A DNA stretch of 64,000 nt, taken from contig NC_017256.1 in the NCBI RefSeq assembly GCF_000225445.1, positions 558,001-622,000 of the forward strand, given 5' to 3'. The stretch comes from Buchnera aphidicola str. Ak (Acyrthosiphon kondoi) (GTDB lineage: Bacteria > Pseudomonadota > Gammaproteobacteria > Enterobacterales > Enterobacteriaceae). Of this stretch, positions 45,987-57,375 are shown in pieces. Position 1 is the stretch's first letter; the number at the start of each line of letters is the position of its first letter. The notes beneath the pieces were generated by a model. It had not been told where the DNA came from. It worked only from the letters and a program-made list of their open reading frames with translations, and did not search any database. The position numbers and the translations under genes were made by a program.

Positions 45987-47734
45987 ATTTTTAAAATACA
46001 TAAGGCTGCATTAATATTTATTTTTTGTAATAATTTTTGTGGAGGATTTATTAGTAATAAAGGACAATAATGTTCTATTTCTAAAAGTACTTTAATTCCA
46101 TTAACAAGAGTCCAGTTTTTTGATTCTACAAAAATATTTATATAAAACCAATTTACTATTTCCGAAATTAAGACTTGTTGTTTAAGAAATAAAAAAGCGA
46201 AAAAATTTGATATTATTAGATCAAGGTTTCGTTTTTTTAAAAAATTAGGAACAGAAGATAAAATAACATAGTTTTTTTTAAAAATTAAATTAAATCCAAT
46301 TTTTAATAAAATTTCTTTATTATTAAATAAAATTATATATTCTTCAGACGTAAGATTAACTTTAATATTACTTAAAGAACATTCAGGTATAATTTTTTCT
46401 TCAATATTGTTTTGTAATATTTTTTTTCTGACTATTGCGTTAGCTAAAGGCAATGAAATTAATGAAAAATTATTACGATAATAAATTAAACCATAATATT
46501 TACGTACAATTATTAATAATTTTCCAATAGAACATTTATATTTTTCTAAATAAGTATCAGAAAGAAGATTATTGTATTTTTTTTTTATAATTATATTTTT
46601 AGTAATATTTTTTTTTTTAAAAGACAGTAAAGAGACTAATCTTAAAAAAATAAAATTTAAGGAAGTTAAATTAGATTCTTTTTTTTCATATACGTTATTT
46701 TTTTTGTATAAAGAATTATTTAATAAAAAAATTTTTTTAATTTTTTCTAAATTATACAAAACAGTTTCATAAATAAATGTATAAATTATATTAGGTCTAT
46801 GAAATCTAATTTCATTTTTAGTAGGATGGATATTAACATCAATATTATGAGATGCGATTTTTAAATACAAAACAAATGATATGTTTGTTTTTCCTATTAC
46901 TTTATGATAAGCAGAATGAACAGCATTAATAAAAATATTATTATAAACATATCGCTTATTAACATAGCAATATTGAATATTTTTTAATACTTTAAAATCG
47001 TAAGGATTAGATATCCATCCAAATAAAAGCATATTATATCTTTTTTCTTTTATTTCTATAAACTGATTTTTATCAACTATGTTCAATATATCTTTTAATC
47101 TGTTAATTTTATTTTTTTTGTTATTTATAGCATTGTATTTTATAATTAATTTTTTATTATGTTTAAGAGAAAAATTTATATAGAAATAAGATAAAGCTAT
47201 TTTTTTTATTACTTGACAAATCCTTGAAAATTCTAATTTTTTATTTTTTAAAAATTTTAGACGTACTGGCATGTTATAAAATAAATTTTCTACTATAATA
47301 GTAGTGCCTTGAGGATGTCCTGTAGGTTGTAAATCAACACTATTACTAATAAATCCTTCTAAGTATATTTTCCAAGCCACTTCATCAAATTCAGTACAAG
47401 AAATTAAAGTTAATCTTGAAACAGCTCTGATGCTAGCTAACGCTTCTCCTCGAAACCCAAAAGTAGTCAGTGTATCTAAATCTGATAATGAATTGATTTT
47501 ACTAGTAGCATGATGAGAAGCCGCAAGTAATAAATCGTTTTTATGAATACCGCAACCGTCATCTTTTAAGATGATGGATTGAAAACCGTTTTTTTCTACT
47601 AAAATATCAATATTTTTTGAACCAGCATCTATGCTGTTCTCGATAATTTCTTTAATAACTGACGCTGGACATTCAATGATTTCTCCAGCAGAAATTTGAC
47701 TTGATAAATCAGATGGTAATATACGAATAGGCAT
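45983..47734 (-). CDS. mutL: DNA mismatch repair protein MutL
   Basis: MutL links MutS to downstream repair. The 583-residue protein (E. coli 615) has an N-terminal GHKL ATPase: IIENSIDAGSKNID with the catalytic Glu near residue 29, DDGCGIHKNDL near 58, ATSKI, and GFRGEALASI near 93. The linker (about residues 330-400) is Lys/Asn-rich with two poly(A) runs. No MutH-independent endonuclease motif (DQHA...E) is seen, in line with the enterobacterial type. Confidence 0.95.
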   Translation of the reverse strand: MPIRILPSDLSSQISAGEIIECPASVIKEIIENSIDAGSKNIDILVEKNGFQSIILKDDGCGIHKNDLLLAASHHATSKINSLSDLDTLTTFGFRGEALASIRAVSRLTLISCTEFDEVAWKIYLEGFISNSVDLQPTGHPQGTTIIVENLFYNMPVRLKFLKNKKLEFSRICQVIKKIALSYFYINFSLKHNKKLIIKYNAINNKKNKINRLKDILNIVDKNQFIEIKEKRYNMLLFGWISNPYDFKVLKNIQYCYVNKRYVYNNIFINAVHSAYHKVIGKTNISFVLYLKIASHNIDVNIHPTKNEIRFHRPNIIYTFIYETVLYNLEKIKKIFLLNNSLYKKNNVYEKKESNLTSLNFIFLRLVSLLSFKKKNITKNIIIKKKYNNLLSDTYLEKYKCSIGKLLIIVRKYYGLIYYRNNFSLISLPLANAIVRKKILQNNIEEKIIPECSLSNIKVNLTSEEYIILFNNKEILLKIGFNLIFKKNYVILSSVPNFLKKRNLDLIISNFFAFLFLKQQVLISEIVNWFYINIFVESKNWTLVNGIKVLLEIEHYCPLLLINPPQKLLQKININAALCILKI

Positions 47735-47770
47735 TACCTTGTTCTCTAAATTTTTTTAATTAATCTTAAT

Positions 47771-48928
47771 TTATTGAATTGTTTTCAAAATTGAATTGTA
47801 TTCTAAAATAATAGCATCTACTTCTTTACTATTGACAGGTAAATTAGAAATTTGAATTAAAGTATTTTTTAAACCTTGTTTTTTTATTAAAGATGCAATT
47901 CGTATTGATTCTGCATCTTTTGAATTCTGATAATAAAATGCTGCTGCAATACCTTTTACTAAATTAGAATAAGGTAGTTGATATTTAATAGCTCCTAACA
48001 AAGGTTTTATTAAACGTTCTTCTCTTCCTAATTTTTGTAATGGATTTCTTGCTATACGTGTAAGGTTATCTGATAAAAAAGGATTTTCAAGACGCAAGAA
48101 AATTTTTTTAATATAAGATAAATGATCATTTTTATTAAATTTATAACGTTTGATTAATACTGATCCGCTTTCCTCCATAGCAAATCTTACAATACTGCGT
48201 ATTTTTTTATCTGAAATAGCTTCCTTCATAGTTTTATATTTTTTTATCAAACCCAGGTAAGCTGCTACAGCATGTCCGGTATTTAATGTAAATAATTTAC
48301 GCTCTATAAAAGCAATTAAATTATCACTTAACTTCATATCAATTATTTTTGGTATTGTTCCTTTAAATTGAGTGATATTAACAATCCATTCTTTAAATTC
48401 TTCGGCAATTAAAGATAAATCATTATTGTTTTTAAAAAAGGGTATGATTGTATCAATACTACAATCTACAAAACCAATATATTTTTTTAGATATTCTTGA
48501 TATTTCATAGGTATTTTCTTGAGAATTTCTTGTTTTAGAAAAGAACTTGCTCTAATTTTATTTTCACAAGCAATAATATTAAGTGGTTGTATAGATTGAT
48601 TTTGAATTTTTAAGATTATTCCATACATAATAATTGAAGCAATTTTATCTAATGCCCGAGGGCCTACTGCAGTAGTAATTAGATTAACTGAAGCAACTAT
48701 TTTTATAATGTTTGGATCATTAGAATTTACAGCACTTACTTTTTTAACATCAACAATCTTATCTTGATTAGCACCAACTATTTTTACTGAATATTTTTTT
48801 TTACAATTAATAGCATCTACTATATCTTGATTAACATCAGAAAAAATAACATTAAAACCAGATTCTGATAACGTTTTACCAATAAAACCACGCCCAATAT
48901 TTCCGGCTCCAAAATGCAGTGCTTTCAT
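47771..48928 (-). CDS. mtlD: mannitol-1-phosphate 5-dehydrogenase
   Basis: The NAD enzyme oxidises mannitol-1-phosphate to fructose-6-phosphate. The 385-residue protein (E. coli 382) opens MKALHFGAGNIGRGFIGKTLSESGFNVIFSDVN with the Rossmann GxGNIGRG, and includes FTLNTGHAVAAYLG near residue 215. It follows mtlA by 44 bases; the repressor mtlR of E. coli is not present next to it. Confidence 0.97.
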   Translation of the reverse strand: MKALHFGAGNIGRGFIGKTLSESGFNVIFSDVNQDIVDAINCKKKYSVKIVGANQDKIVDVKKVSAVNSNDPNIIKIVASVNLITTAVGPRALDKIASIIMYGIILKIQNQSIQPLNIIACENKIRASSFLKQEILKKIPMKYQEYLKKYIGFVDCSIDTIIPFFKNNNDLSLIAEEFKEWIVNITQFKGTIPKIIDMKLSDNLIAFIERKLFTLNTGHAVAAYLGLIKKYKTMKEAISDKKIRSIVRFAMEESGSVLIKRYKFNKNDHLSYIKKIFLRLENPFLSDNLTRIARNPLQKLGREERLIKPLLGAIKYQLPYSNLVKGIAAAFYYQNSKDAESIRIASLIKKQGLKNTLIQISNLPVNSKEVDAIILEYNSILKTIQ

Positions 48929-48972
48929 AATTAAGTCCAGTAAAATTTTATATTAAAATTAATAGCAGCACA

Positions 48973-50871
48973 TTAAATTTTTTCAATAGTCAAAAGTGAC
49001 AAGGCCTCTTTTGTGCTAGTAGTATTAGATAATATTTTAATTGTATCTTTATTATCTAATGCATTAGTAATGCTACTTACTACCATGATATGCTCGTTAT
49101 TCTTGGCAGCAATACCAATTACAAGATAAGCAATATCATCGATATCTTCTCCAAAAAGAACACCTTGTGGAAATTGACAAAAAATTATCCCAGTTCTTAA
49201 TATAGAATCTTTTGCCTCGATAGTTCCATGTGGTAAAGCTATTGATTCTCCTAACCAAGTAGAAGCTATTTTTTCTCTTTCTAACATGGAATTAATATAA
49301 TCAGATTTGACATAACCTTGCTTTACTAAGTGCTTCCCGACAATATTGATCGCTTCTTCTTTATTATTTGCATACTGGTTAAGAATAATATCATGTTCAC
49401 TTAACTGAAATAAATTATGTGATGTTTTTATATTATTTATTTTTAAAGAATTACTAGGATTATTTTTTAAATCACGTGTACTTTTTATTAATTGTTTTAC
49501 TAAATTATCATAAAAATTATTGTTAAGAAAGTTTTTTAAAGATATATGCTGAGCATCTGGTGCGTATTCTTGAGCCCTATGAGTTAAATTTTTATGTGTA
49601 ATTACTAAATCTGCATTTTTAGGTAATACATTGATTGCCATATTTAAAATAGAAATATGGTTTAAATTGGCACTTTTTATTTTTTTACGAAGAATGCTTG
49701 CACCCATAGCACTAGATCCCATTCCCGCATCACAAGCAACGATAATAGTTTTAATTTCACTAAATTTAATAGTATCAAAATTATCTTGTAATATTTCTAT
49801 ATTTAAATGATTTTTATGTTTATTGATATTTTTTCTACTATCTTGATTAAAAGTATAAAAATTAAATTTTAATAGTATAATAGAACTAATAAAAGAAATT
49901 ATAAAAGAACAAAAAATAGAAGTAATATTAGCAAAGTAAAGATGTTTAGGTGTCAAGGCTAAAATAGATAAAATAGAACCTGGTGACGCTGCTGAAATTA
50001 AACCGCCATGTAATAAAACGAGCATAAAAATACCGCTCATACCACCTAAAATAAGAGAAATGATTAATTTTGGTTTAATTAAAACATAAGGAAAATAAAT
50101 TTCATGTACTCCTCCTAAAAATTCAATTAATGCTGCTCCTCCAGAAGATCTAGATAATTCACCTTTTCCAAAAAAAAACCATGCCATTAAGACACCCAAT
50201 CCTGGACCTGGATTAGATTCGATCAAAAAAAATATAGAGCTGTGTTTATCTAATGCATCTTGAATACCTAAAGGAGAAAAAATGCCATGATTTATAACAT
50301 TATTTAAAAAAAATATCTTAGCCGGTTCTATAACAATAGCGGTAAGAGGCAATAAATTATAAGATACAATAATTTTAATTAATTCTCCTAAAATAAGAGA
50401 AATCCATTCAATAAATGGACCTATTGTAAAAAATGAAATTATTGCTAATAATATTCCAAATATAGCAAGAGAAAAATTATTAACTAACATTTCAAAGCCA
50501 TTTTTTATCTTATTTTCTATTTTTTTATCAAAATATTTTATTACCCAACCACCTAAGGGTCCTACAATCATTCCACCTAATAACATTGGTATATTAGTAC
50601 TGGTAATAACTCCTATAGTAGTTATACTGCCAACTAAACCTCCTCTAGAACCGGAAATTAAACTACCTCCAGTATATCCAATTAAAATAGGTAAAAGATA
50701 GAAAATTATAGGAGATATTAGTTGTTCTAAATTCTTATTAGGTTGCCATCCTAAGGGCATGAATAAAGCAGTCATTATTCCCCATGCAATAAAAATACTT
50801 ATATTAGGCATTATCATATTACTTAAAAATCGACCAAAATTTTGTATTTTTAATTTAATTAATATCAACAT
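48973..50871 (-). CDS. mtlA: mannitol-specific PTS enzyme IICBA
   Basis: The three-domain permease imports and phosphorylates mannitol. I chose ATG 50871 ([24 protein letters not shown]), after a GAGTGG site; GTG 50880 overlaps that site. Of 632 residues, about 1-340 form the membrane IIC domain ([21 protein letters not shown]). IIB follows with its phosphocysteine in [14 protein letters not shown] near residue 380, and IIA with its phosphohistidine in [13 protein letters not shown] near 550. All three domains look intact. Confidence 0.97.
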   Translation of the reverse strand: MLILIKLKIQNFGRFLSNMIMPNISIFIAWGIMTALFMPLGWQPNKNLEQLISPIIFYLLPILIGYTGGSLISGSRGGLVGSITTIGVITSTNIPMLLGGMIVGPLGGWVIKYFDKKIENKIKNGFEMLVNNFSLAIFGILLAIISFFTIGPFIEWISLILGELIKIIVSYNLLPLTAIVIEPAKIFFLNNVINHGIFSPLGIQDALDKHSSIFFLIESNPGPGLGVLMAWFFFGKGELSRSSGGAALIEFLGGVHEIYFPYVLIKPKLIISLILGGMSGIFMLVLLHGGLISAASPGSILSILALTPKHLYFANITSIFCSFIISFISSIILLKFNFYTFNQDSRKNINKHKNHLNIEILQDNFDTIKFSEIKTIIVACDAGMGSSAMGASILRKKIKSANLNHISILNMAINVLPKNADLVITHKNLTHRAQEYAPDAQHISLKNFLNNNFYDNLVKQLIKSTRDLKNNPSNSLKINNIKTSHNLFQLSEHDIILNQYANNKEEAINIVGKHLVKQGYVKSDYINSMLEREKIASTWLGESIALPHGTIEAKDSILRTGIIFCQFPQGVLFGEDIDDIAYLVIGIAAKNNEHIMVVSSITNALDNKDTIKILSNTTSTKEALSLLTIEKI

Positions 50872-51061
50872 AATAACCACTCGTATTCTTAAAAACTAAA
50901 ATTTTTAAAATAATTTTAAAGTAAAGAATTAATAATTGAATTATTAATTAAGTTTTTTAAAAGATAAATATTTGTCTGATGTATACATATAGTATTTAAA
51001 AAAAATTTTAATCTACTAAATCTACTATTTAATTTTAACATTCTTTTTAAGAATAACATTT

Positions 51062-52714
51062 TTATATCATAAAAGATTTATAAAAATTTATAAGACCTTT
51101 AGTTGAAGAATCATAACACTTATCTTTGATATTATTATTAGTTAAATAATCATAAATATTTTGAGATAATTCTTTTCCTATTTCCACACCCCATTGATCA
51201 AAACTAAAAATATTTAATATATAACCTTGAACAAAAATTTTATGTTCATATAAAGCAATTAACGCTCCTAAATTATAAGGAGTAATTTTTCGGATTAAAA
51301 TTGAATTACTAGGTTGATTACCTTCACATATTTTGAAAGGTAAAATTTTATTTATATTATTATGATTTTTTTCAGAAAGCATTAATTCGTTTAAAACAGA
51401 CTCTTTAGAATTACCAAAAGCTAGTGCTCGTGTTTGAGCAAAAAAATTAGATACTAATTTTATATGATGATTATCTAAATCATTATGAGAAAAAACTGAA
51501 GCAATAAAATCACAAGGAATTAATTTAGTTCCTTGATGTATTAGTTGATAAAATGCATGTTGACCATTAGTGCCCGGTTCACCCCAAATAATAGGACCAG
51601 TTTGATAGTCTATTCTTTCTCCATTTCTATTAATTGATTTACCATTAGATTCCATATTAGATTGTTGAAAATATGCAGCAAAACGATGCATATATTGATC
51701 ATACGGTAATATTGCTTCTGTTTCAGAATTAAAAAAATTAGTATACCAAATACTAATTAAAGCCAACAATACCGGAATATTTTCATGATAACTGGCACTG
51801 TAAAAGTGATTGTCCATAGCATGAGCACCGTCTAAAAACTTTTCAAAATTATCAAATCCTATAGATAATATTATAGACAATCCAGCTGAAGACCATAATG
51901 AAAAACGTCCGCCTACCCAATCCCAAAATTTAAAAATATTATTAATGTTGATTCCAAAATGTAAAACATTTTTTATGTTAGCTGATAAAGCAAAAAAATG
52001 CTTATCTAAAGTATTTTTACTTTTTGAATAACGTAAAAACCATTTTTTTGCACTATATGCATTAGTTATAGTTTCATCTGTTGTAAATGTTTTTGATGCA
52101 ATTAAAAAAATAGTCTTTTCAGGATTAATTTTTTTTAAAACTTCAGATAAATGAGTGCCATCTATATTTGATACATAGTGCACGTTTAAATGATTTTTAT
52201 AAGGACGTAATGCTTCACTTACCATATATGGTCCTAAATCAGATCCACCGATACCAATATTTACAATATCAGAAATTGATTTTCCGGTATAACCTTTCCA
52301 CTGTCCATTAATAACCATTTTTGAAAAATCTTTCATTTTTTTAAGTACAGCATTAATTTCTAACATAATATTACAATTATTTACAATAATAGGACGATTA
52401 GCTCTATTACGTAATGCTATGTGTAATACAGAACGATCCTCTGTTTTATTAATCTTAGCACCAGAAAACATTAATTTTATTCCAGATTTTACATCAGTTT
52501 CTTTAGCTAAATTTAATAAATACATTAAAGTTTCATCACTAATGCGATTTTTTGAAAAATCAATTAACATTTCATTTTTAAATAAAATTGAAAATTTTTT
52601 AAATCGATTTAAATCAGATGAAAAAAGATCACTTAAGTGAATATTTTTTATTTTTTTAAAATGATTTTTTAAATCATAATAAGATTGAGTATTATTGAAA
52701 TTGATATTTTTCAT
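51062..52714 (-). CDS. pgi: glucose-6-phosphate isomerase
   Basis: The glycolytic enzyme interconverts glucose-6-P and fructose-6-P. I set the start at 52714 ([19 protein letters not shown]), giving 550 residues against 549 in E. coli; an open extension to 52789 lacks homology. Motifs include [20 protein letters not shown] near residue 154, [13 protein letters not shown] near 270, the catalytic Glu in NMESNGK near 356, and [12 protein letters not shown] near 505. With MtlD it feeds hexose phosphates into glycolysis. Confidence 0.97.
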   Translation of the reverse strand: MKNINFNNTQSYYDLKNHFKKIKNIHLSDLFSSDLNRFKKFSILFKNEMLIDFSKNRISDETLMYLLNLAKETDVKSGIKLMFSGAKINKTEDRSVLHIALRNRANRPIIVNNCNIMLEINAVLKKMKDFSKMVINGQWKGYTGKSISDIVNIGIGGSDLGPYMVSEALRPYKNHLNVHYVSNIDGTHLSEVLKKINPEKTIFLIASKTFTTDETITNAYSAKKWFLRYSKSKNTLDKHFFALSANIKNVLHFGININNIFKFWDWVGGRFSLWSSAGLSIILSIGFDNFEKFLDGAHAMDNHFYSASYHENIPVLLALISIWYTNFFNSETEAILPYDQYMHRFAAYFQQSNMESNGKSINRNGERIDYQTGPIIWGEPGTNGQHAFYQLIHQGTKLIPCDFIASVFSHNDLDNHHIKLVSNFFAQTRALAFGNSKESVLNELMLSEKNHNNINKILPFKICEGNQPSNSILIRKITPYNLGALIALYEHKIFVQGYILNIFSFDQWGVEIGKELSQNIYDYLTNNNIKDKCYDSSTKGLINFYKSFMI

Positions 52715-52927
52715 AAAAGAATGGATCTCTCTCAAAATGTATAATAAATTATTTAATTTTTTTATATAAAAATATTTTATATTATTCAAAATAATATATT
52801 TCTAATCAAAAAAATTTTATATATAATATAATTAGCACATATAATATAAAAATTAAATATTTCTATTATTCTTGCCTGAAATTAAATCTAATGTTAAATA
52901 TAATATATTTCATAATCATAAAAAAAT

Positions 52928-53476
52928 ATGCAAATTAATAAAAAAAATTTAATCTGGATAGATTTAGAAATGACTGGACTTAATCCTAAAATACATCGTA
53001 TTATTGAAATTGCTACATTAATTACAGATACTAATTTAAATATTATTTCAGAAGGTCCAGTTATTCCTATACATCAAAAAAAAGAACAGATTCTACTAAT
53101 GGATCAGTGGAATAAAAAAGTTCACACAAAAAATGGATTAATAAAACGCGTTGAAAAAAGTATATATAATGAAAAAAGAGCAGAATTTGAAACTATACTT
53201 TTTTTAAAAAAATGGGTCCCTATTCAATCGTCTCCAATTTGTGGAAATAGTATTGCACAAGATCGAAGATTTTTATTTCGATATATGCCAAAATTGGAAA
53301 ATTATTTTCATTATCGATATATAGATGTTAGTACTCTTAAAGAATTAGCTTATCGTTGGAATCCAAAAATATGTGATAAATTTAAAAAAAATAGTAATCA
53401 TAGAGCATTAGAAGATATTCATGAATCTGTTATAGAATTAGATTTTTATAAAAAAAATTTTTTGAAATTACAATAA
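52928..53476 (+). CDS. orn: oligoribonuclease
   Basis: Orn degrades 2-5-nucleotide RNAs and is often essential. The 182-residue protein (E. coli 181) has the DEDDh exonuclease motifs: [20 protein letters not shown] near residue 10, [16 protein letters not shown] near 112 and [14 protein letters not shown] near 158. Followed by tRNA-Gly as in E. coli. Confidence 0.97.
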   Translation: MQINKKNLIWIDLEMTGLNPKIHRIIEIATLITDTNLNIISEGPVIPIHQKKEQILLMDQWNKKVHTKNGLIKRVEKSIYNEKRAEFETILFLKKWVPIQSSPICGNSIAQDRRFLFRYMPKLENYFHYRYIDVSTLKELAYRWNPKICDKFKKNSNHRALEDIHESVIELDFYKKNFLKLQ

Positions 53477-53500
53477 AAATAATTTTTTAGCAAAGAAAGC

Positions 53501-53529
53501 TTGAAAAATATATTTTATATATATAAAAT
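53501..53529 (+). promoter_or_regulatory. possible sigma-70 promoter for tRNA-Gly
   Basis: TTGAAA (53501-53506) and TAAAAT (53524-53529) are spaced by 17 bases, about 45 bases before the tRNA-Gly gene on the same strand. The A/T-rich background makes chance matches common. Confidence 0.4.
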
Positions 53530-53574
53530 ATACTTATATTTAAAAGATATTAAATTTTATACGTGTTTATTATT

Positions 53575-53647
53575 GCGGGAATAGCTCAGTTGGTAGAGCA
53601 CAACCTTGCCAAGGTTGGGGTCACGAGTTCGAGTCTCGTTTCCCGCT
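53575..53647 (+). tRNA. glyV-like: tRNA-Gly (anticodon GCC)
   Basis: GCGGGAA pairs with TTCCCGC, the anticodon stem CAACC/GGTTG encloses TTGCCAA giving GCC, and the T-arm CGAGTTCGAGTCTCG is intact. The discriminator is T, as in E. coli tRNA-Gly. No CCA is encoded. A single copy replaces the glyVXY cluster after orn in E. coli. Confidence 0.96.
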
Positions 53648-53758
53648 TAAATTTCTATTAAAAATAATAATTAAATAGTTACTGTAATAAAAATATACAC
53701 TTTAAAATTTAAAAAATATTTTTCTTGTAGATTAGACATAAAAAATTTAGGAAAATTT

Positions 53759-54627
53759 ATGATTTTTTATTCTTATAAATGGATAATATTTTTTATATTT
53801 TTATTTGCATTTCAAACTGAAGCCAATAATAAAAATAATATTTTTTTAAAAACAATTATTCAAAAAAAAAAATAAATTTTTATACTGCAAAACAACCATC
53901 TAAAAAATACAAAAATAACAATATAATTTTATCAAAAAAAATCATAATAGTCATAGATGCAGGACATGGCGGACACGATCCCGGAGCAGTTAATGTTAAG
54001 GGAACACAAGAAAAAAAGATAAACATTGAAATAGCGCTTCGATTAAAAAAATTACTAAACAATGATAGTATATTTTATACAATTCTAACTCGTAATAATG
54101 ATTCTTTTCTGTCATTAAAAAAAAGAAAACAATTTCTCAAAAAACATCACGTAAATTTATTGATATCTATTCACGCTGATTCTTCTAAAAAACAATATGT
54201 ATCAGGAGCATCTATTTGGATGGTCTCAAGGACTAGAATAAATCGTGAAATTAATAATTACTTAAAAAAAAAATCGACGATGTTTTTATCTAAAAATATC
54301 GAATATATATTTAACGAAAATAAATACGATTTTTTTTTAAAAAAAACTATTCTAGATTTGCAATTTAATAATTGTCAAAAAATAGCATTAGATTTATCTA
54401 AAGAAATATTAAAACAACTTAAGAAAAATATAAAATTAAACAAAATATATCCAAATTATGGTAGTTTAGGTATATTAAGTTCTATTAACACACCTTCTAT
54501 ATTAATAGAAACCGGCTTTATTACAAATTTTCTAGAAGAAAAAAAGTTAAGAACTGCTGATCACCAAAATAAAATTGCTAATTCTATTTATTTAGCTCTT
54601 AAAAATTATTTTAATAATTCGTTTTGA
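53759..54627 (+). CDS. amiB: N-acetylmuramoyl-L-alanine amidase AmiB, broken by one base in a poly(A) tract
   Basis: The amidase cleaves septal peptidoglycan. ATG 53759 (after AGGAAA) opens a signal-peptide-like segment (MIFYSYKWIIFFIFLFAF), but the frame stops at TAA 53873, directly after an A11 run (53862-53872). One extra A would join it to the next frame, which runs open to 54627. That part has the zinc and catalytic motifs VIDAGHGGHDPGA, EKKINIEIALRL, ISIHADSS and IETGFITNFLEE, all intact. The AMIN domain and C-terminal extension of E. coli AmiB are absent. TTG 54160 would be too late to include the zinc site. I think it is still expressed through transcriptional slippage, but it may be a recent pseudogene. 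Confidence 0.85.
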
Positions 54628-54667
54628 TTTCAAAAAATAAACATATTTAAAGGTGTTATCTTTATTA

Positions 54668-54701
54668 TTAAGCATCTAAACATTTAATTTAAGATGCTTA
54701 A
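54668..54701 (+). terminator. terminator after amiB
   Basis: TTAAGCATCT (54668-54677) pairs with AGATGCTTAA (54692-54701), a 10-bp stem, followed on the plus strand by ATTTTTT. It lies 41 bases after amiB and 13 bases before the end of convergent rpmE, so it may serve both. Confidence 0.7.
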
Positions 54702-54713
54702 ATTTTTTAAGTA

Positions 54714-54932
54714 TTAGTTTAACTCTTTCTTAGTAAATTTAAAGCGTTTTTTAAATCTTTCAACACGACCTCCAGTATCAATAACCCTTTGTTTTCCTGT
54801 ATAGAATGGATGACATTTTGCACATATATCTAAATTCAGATTATGATTAATAGTAGAAAAAACTTCAATTATGTTTCCACAAGAACAAGTAGCTGTTATC
54901 TTAGAATAACAAGGATGGATTTTTTTTTTCAT
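54714..54932 (-). CDS. rpmE: 50S ribosomal protein L31 (zinc type)
   Basis: I chose the start at 54932 ([20 protein letters not shown]), preceded by AGGA, giving 72 residues; an extension to 54953 is open without homology. The zinc cysteines are present (TCSCGN near residue 15 and [13 protein letters not shown] near 36), so this is the C+ form. The start codon is followed by an A10 run. E. coli priA and cytR, between rpmE and ftsN, are missing. Confidence 0.96.
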   Translation of the reverse strand: MKKKIHPCYSKITATCSCGNIIEVFSTINHNLNLDICAKCHPFYTGKQRVIDTGGRVERFKKRFKFTKKELN

Positions 54933-55000
54933 ATAGAACATTCCTAAATTCATTTTAAATATCTATATTTATTAGACAATTATTAATATATTAATACTAA

Positions 55001-55192
55001 AAAATTAAATTCATTTATATATATTTAATTTTAATATCTGTATCATTTATTTTTTTTATTTTTTTAGATATAAATTTGAAAAAATTTCCTCAAATAAAAC
55101 ATAAAAAAATTGTAAGAAATAAAAAAAATAATGAATTACTTCCTAAAGTAAAACAGAAATGGAAATATATTCACAAACTAAAAAATTTATAA
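55001..55192 (+). pseudogene. ftsN: remnant or minimal version of cell division gene ftsN
   Basis: A 63-codon open frame lies between rpmE and hslV, where E. coli has ftsN in the same orientation. It encodes a hydrophobic stretch (IYIYLILISVSFIFFIFL), a basic linker of about 23 residues, then NELLPKVKQKWKYIHKL. E. coli FtsN has a membrane segment, a linker of similar length and NGLPPKPEERWRYIKEL, the essential periplasmic segment. The frame ends right there; the SPOR domain is lost. No ATG, GTG or TTG starts the frame before the membrane segment, so it is either a pseudogene or uses ATT/ATA. Confidence 0.65.
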
Positions 55193-55402
55193 AATCTATA
55201 TTTTTTAAAATTAATAAAATTTAATTATTAGTCTTTTATATAATTGAACAAATTATTTAAAAAAATATTTTAAAAAAATAATATAACCAGAAAATCATAC
55301 GTTATTTTAAAAAAAATAGCTAATTACATCTTATATAAAATATTTTATATTAATAGAAAATTATATAAGAAACAAAAATATTATTTTGAAGAGGTTTTTC
55401 TT

Positions 55403-55933
55403 GTGACCACAATATTAAGCGTAAGGTTAAAAAATAAAGTAGTAATTGGAGGTGATGGACAAGCAACTTTAGGCAATACAATTATGAAAAGTAATGTAAA
55501 AAAAATTAGATCTTTGTATCATGAAAAAGTAATTGCTGGTTTTGCAGGAGGAACTGCAGATGCATTTACTTTATTTGAAATGTTTGAAAAAAAATTATCT
55601 ATGTATCAGGGTCAATTACAACGTGCAGCTATTGAATTAGCAAAAGATTGGCGATCTGATAGAATGCTACGAAAACTTGAAGCTCTATTAGCAGTTGCTG
55701 ATAAAGAAACTTCATTAATAATTACAGGAAACGGAGATGTAATACAACCTGAAGATGATTTAATAGCAATAGGATCAGGAGGTTCTTATGCTCAATCTTC
55801 TGCTCGAGCATTAATAGATAATACTAATTTAGACGCAAATGAAATTGTAAAAAAATCATTAAATATCGCTGCTAATATTTGCATATATACAAATCATACC
55901 TTCACTATAAAAGAACTATTTTCAGAAAAATAA
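55403..55933 (+). CDS. hslV: HslV peptidase subunit of the HslUV protease
   Basis: The 176-residue protein (E. coli 176) starts with GTG, as in E. coli, and reads [26 protein letters not shown]. Thr2 becomes the catalytic N-terminal threonine after Met removal. Other family segments are [20 protein letters not shown] and [18 protein letters not shown]. It forms double hexamers capped by HslU, whose gene follows after 12 bases. Confidence 0.97.
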   Translation: MTTILSVRLKNKVVIGGDGQATLGNTIMKSNVKKIRSLYHEKVIAGFAGGTADAFTLFEMFEKKLSMYQGQLQRAAIELAKDWRSDRMLRKLEALLAVADKETSLIITGNGDVIQPEDDLIAIGSGGSYAQSSARALIDNTNLDANEIVKKSLNIAANICIYTNHTFTIKELFSEK

Positions 55934-55945
55934 GGACTATTCTCT

Positions 55946-57277
55946 ATGTCTGAAATGACTCCTCCTCAAATTGTTTCTGAACTTGATAAATTTATTATTG
56001 GTCAAGAAAAAGCAAAAAGAGCTGTCTCTATTGCATTAAGAAATCGTTGGCGCCGTATGCAGTTAAATAGTGAGCTTCGTCATGAAATCACACCTAAAAA
56101 CATTTTAATGATTGGTCCTACAGGCGTAGGTAAAACAGAAATTGCAAGACGTTTAGCTAAATTAGCAAATTCTCCTTTTATTAAAGTAGAAGCAACTAAA
56201 TTTACTGAAGTAGGGTATGTTGGAAAAGAGGTGGATTCAATTATTCGCGACTTAACTGATGCTGCGATAAAAATGATTCGAATTAAAAAAATTGAAACAA
56301 ATAAAATTCGAGTAGAAGAAATAGTAGAGGAGAAAATATTAGATGTTCTTGTTCCTAGACCTAAAAAAAATTGGACAGAAAATGAAAAAAATGAAAGTCT
56401 TTTAAAAACAATTCAGATATTTCGAAAAAAACTACGCGAAGGTGTGTTAGATGAAAAAGAAATAGAAATAAATGTATTAGCAACTACTATGGGGGTCGAA
56501 ATAATGGCACCTCCAGGAATGGAAGAGTTAACTAGTCAATTACAATCTTTATTCCAAAATTTAGGGGGACATAAAAAAAATAGCAGACGTCTTAAAATTA
56601 AAGATGCCATCATACTATTAAAAGAAGAAGAAGCAGCTAAATTAATTAATCAAGAAGAAATTAAAAAAGAAGCAATTAATGCAGTTGAACAACATGGCAT
56701 AGTTTTTATTGATGAGATTGATAAAATATGTAAACGAGGTGATTCTTCTGGTCCAGATATCTCTCGAGAGGGAGTACAAAGAGATTTGCTTCCTTTAGTT
56801 GAGGGATGTACTGTCTCTACTAAATATGGCATGGTTAAAACGGATCATATTTTATTTATTGCATCTGGAGCATTTCAAACATCTACACCATCTGATTTAA
56901 TTCCTGAATTACAAGGACGTCTTCCAATTAAAGTTGAATTACAAGCACTTACAATTGATGATTTTGAAAAAATTTTAACTGAACCTACAGCATCTATTAC
57001 GACCCAATATAAAGCGCTGATGGAAACAGAAGGTGTTTGTATTAATTTTACGAAAGAAGGAATACGTAATATTGCAGAAGCAGCTTGGAAAGTCAATGAA
57101 TCTATGGAAAATATTGGAGCTCGTCGATTGCATACTATATTAGAAAAGTTAATGGAAGATATATCATTTAATGCTAGCGACAATAAAGGCAATACGATTG
57201 AAATTAATTCAAGTTATGTGGGAGAACATTTAGATCAATTAATATCTAATGAAGATCTTAGCCGTTTTATTTTATAG
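55946..57277 (+). CDS. hslU: HslU ATPase subunit of the HslUV protease
   Basis: The AAA+ unfoldase has 443 residues, as in E. coli. It opens [27 protein letters not shown] and shows Walker [16 protein letters not shown] near residue 54, the pore loop [12 protein letters not shown] near 88, Walker [13 protein letters not shown] near 249 and the C-terminal EDLSRFIL tail that activates HslV. The inserted I-domain (about 110-240) is present. Confidence 0.98.
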   Translation: MSEMTPPQIVSELDKFIIGQEKAKRAVSIALRNRWRRMQLNSELRHEITPKNILMIGPTGVGKTEIARRLAKLANSPFIKVEATKFTEVGYVGKEVDSIIRDLTDAAIKMIRIKKIETNKIRVEEIVEEKILDVLVPRPKKNWTENEKNESLLKTIQIFRKKLREGVLDEKEIEINVLATTMGVEIMAPPGMEELTSQLQSLFQNLGGHKKNSRRLKIKDAIILLKEEEAAKLINQEEIKKEAINAVEQHGIVFIDEIDKICKRGDSSGPDISREGVQRDLLPLVEGCTVSTKYGMVKTDHILFIASGAFQTSTPSDLIPELQGRLPIKVELQALTIDDFEKILTEPTASITTQYKALMETEGVCINFTKEGIRNIAEAAWKVNESMENIGARRLHTILEKLMEDISFNASDNKGNTIEINSSYVGEHLDQLISNEDLSRFIL

Positions 57278-57375
57278 TTTTATTTAAAATATTTGTCCAT
57301 TATTATTTTTTTATAAAATGGATGAATATTTTTTGATATTATAAAAAATAAATCTAAATTAATTTAAAATTACTA

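Noticed and set aside
54160..54160. TTG 54160 as the start of a 155-residue protein
   Set aside because: It would remove the zinc-binding AGHGG segment of the amidase, which is open and conserved upstream in the same frame.
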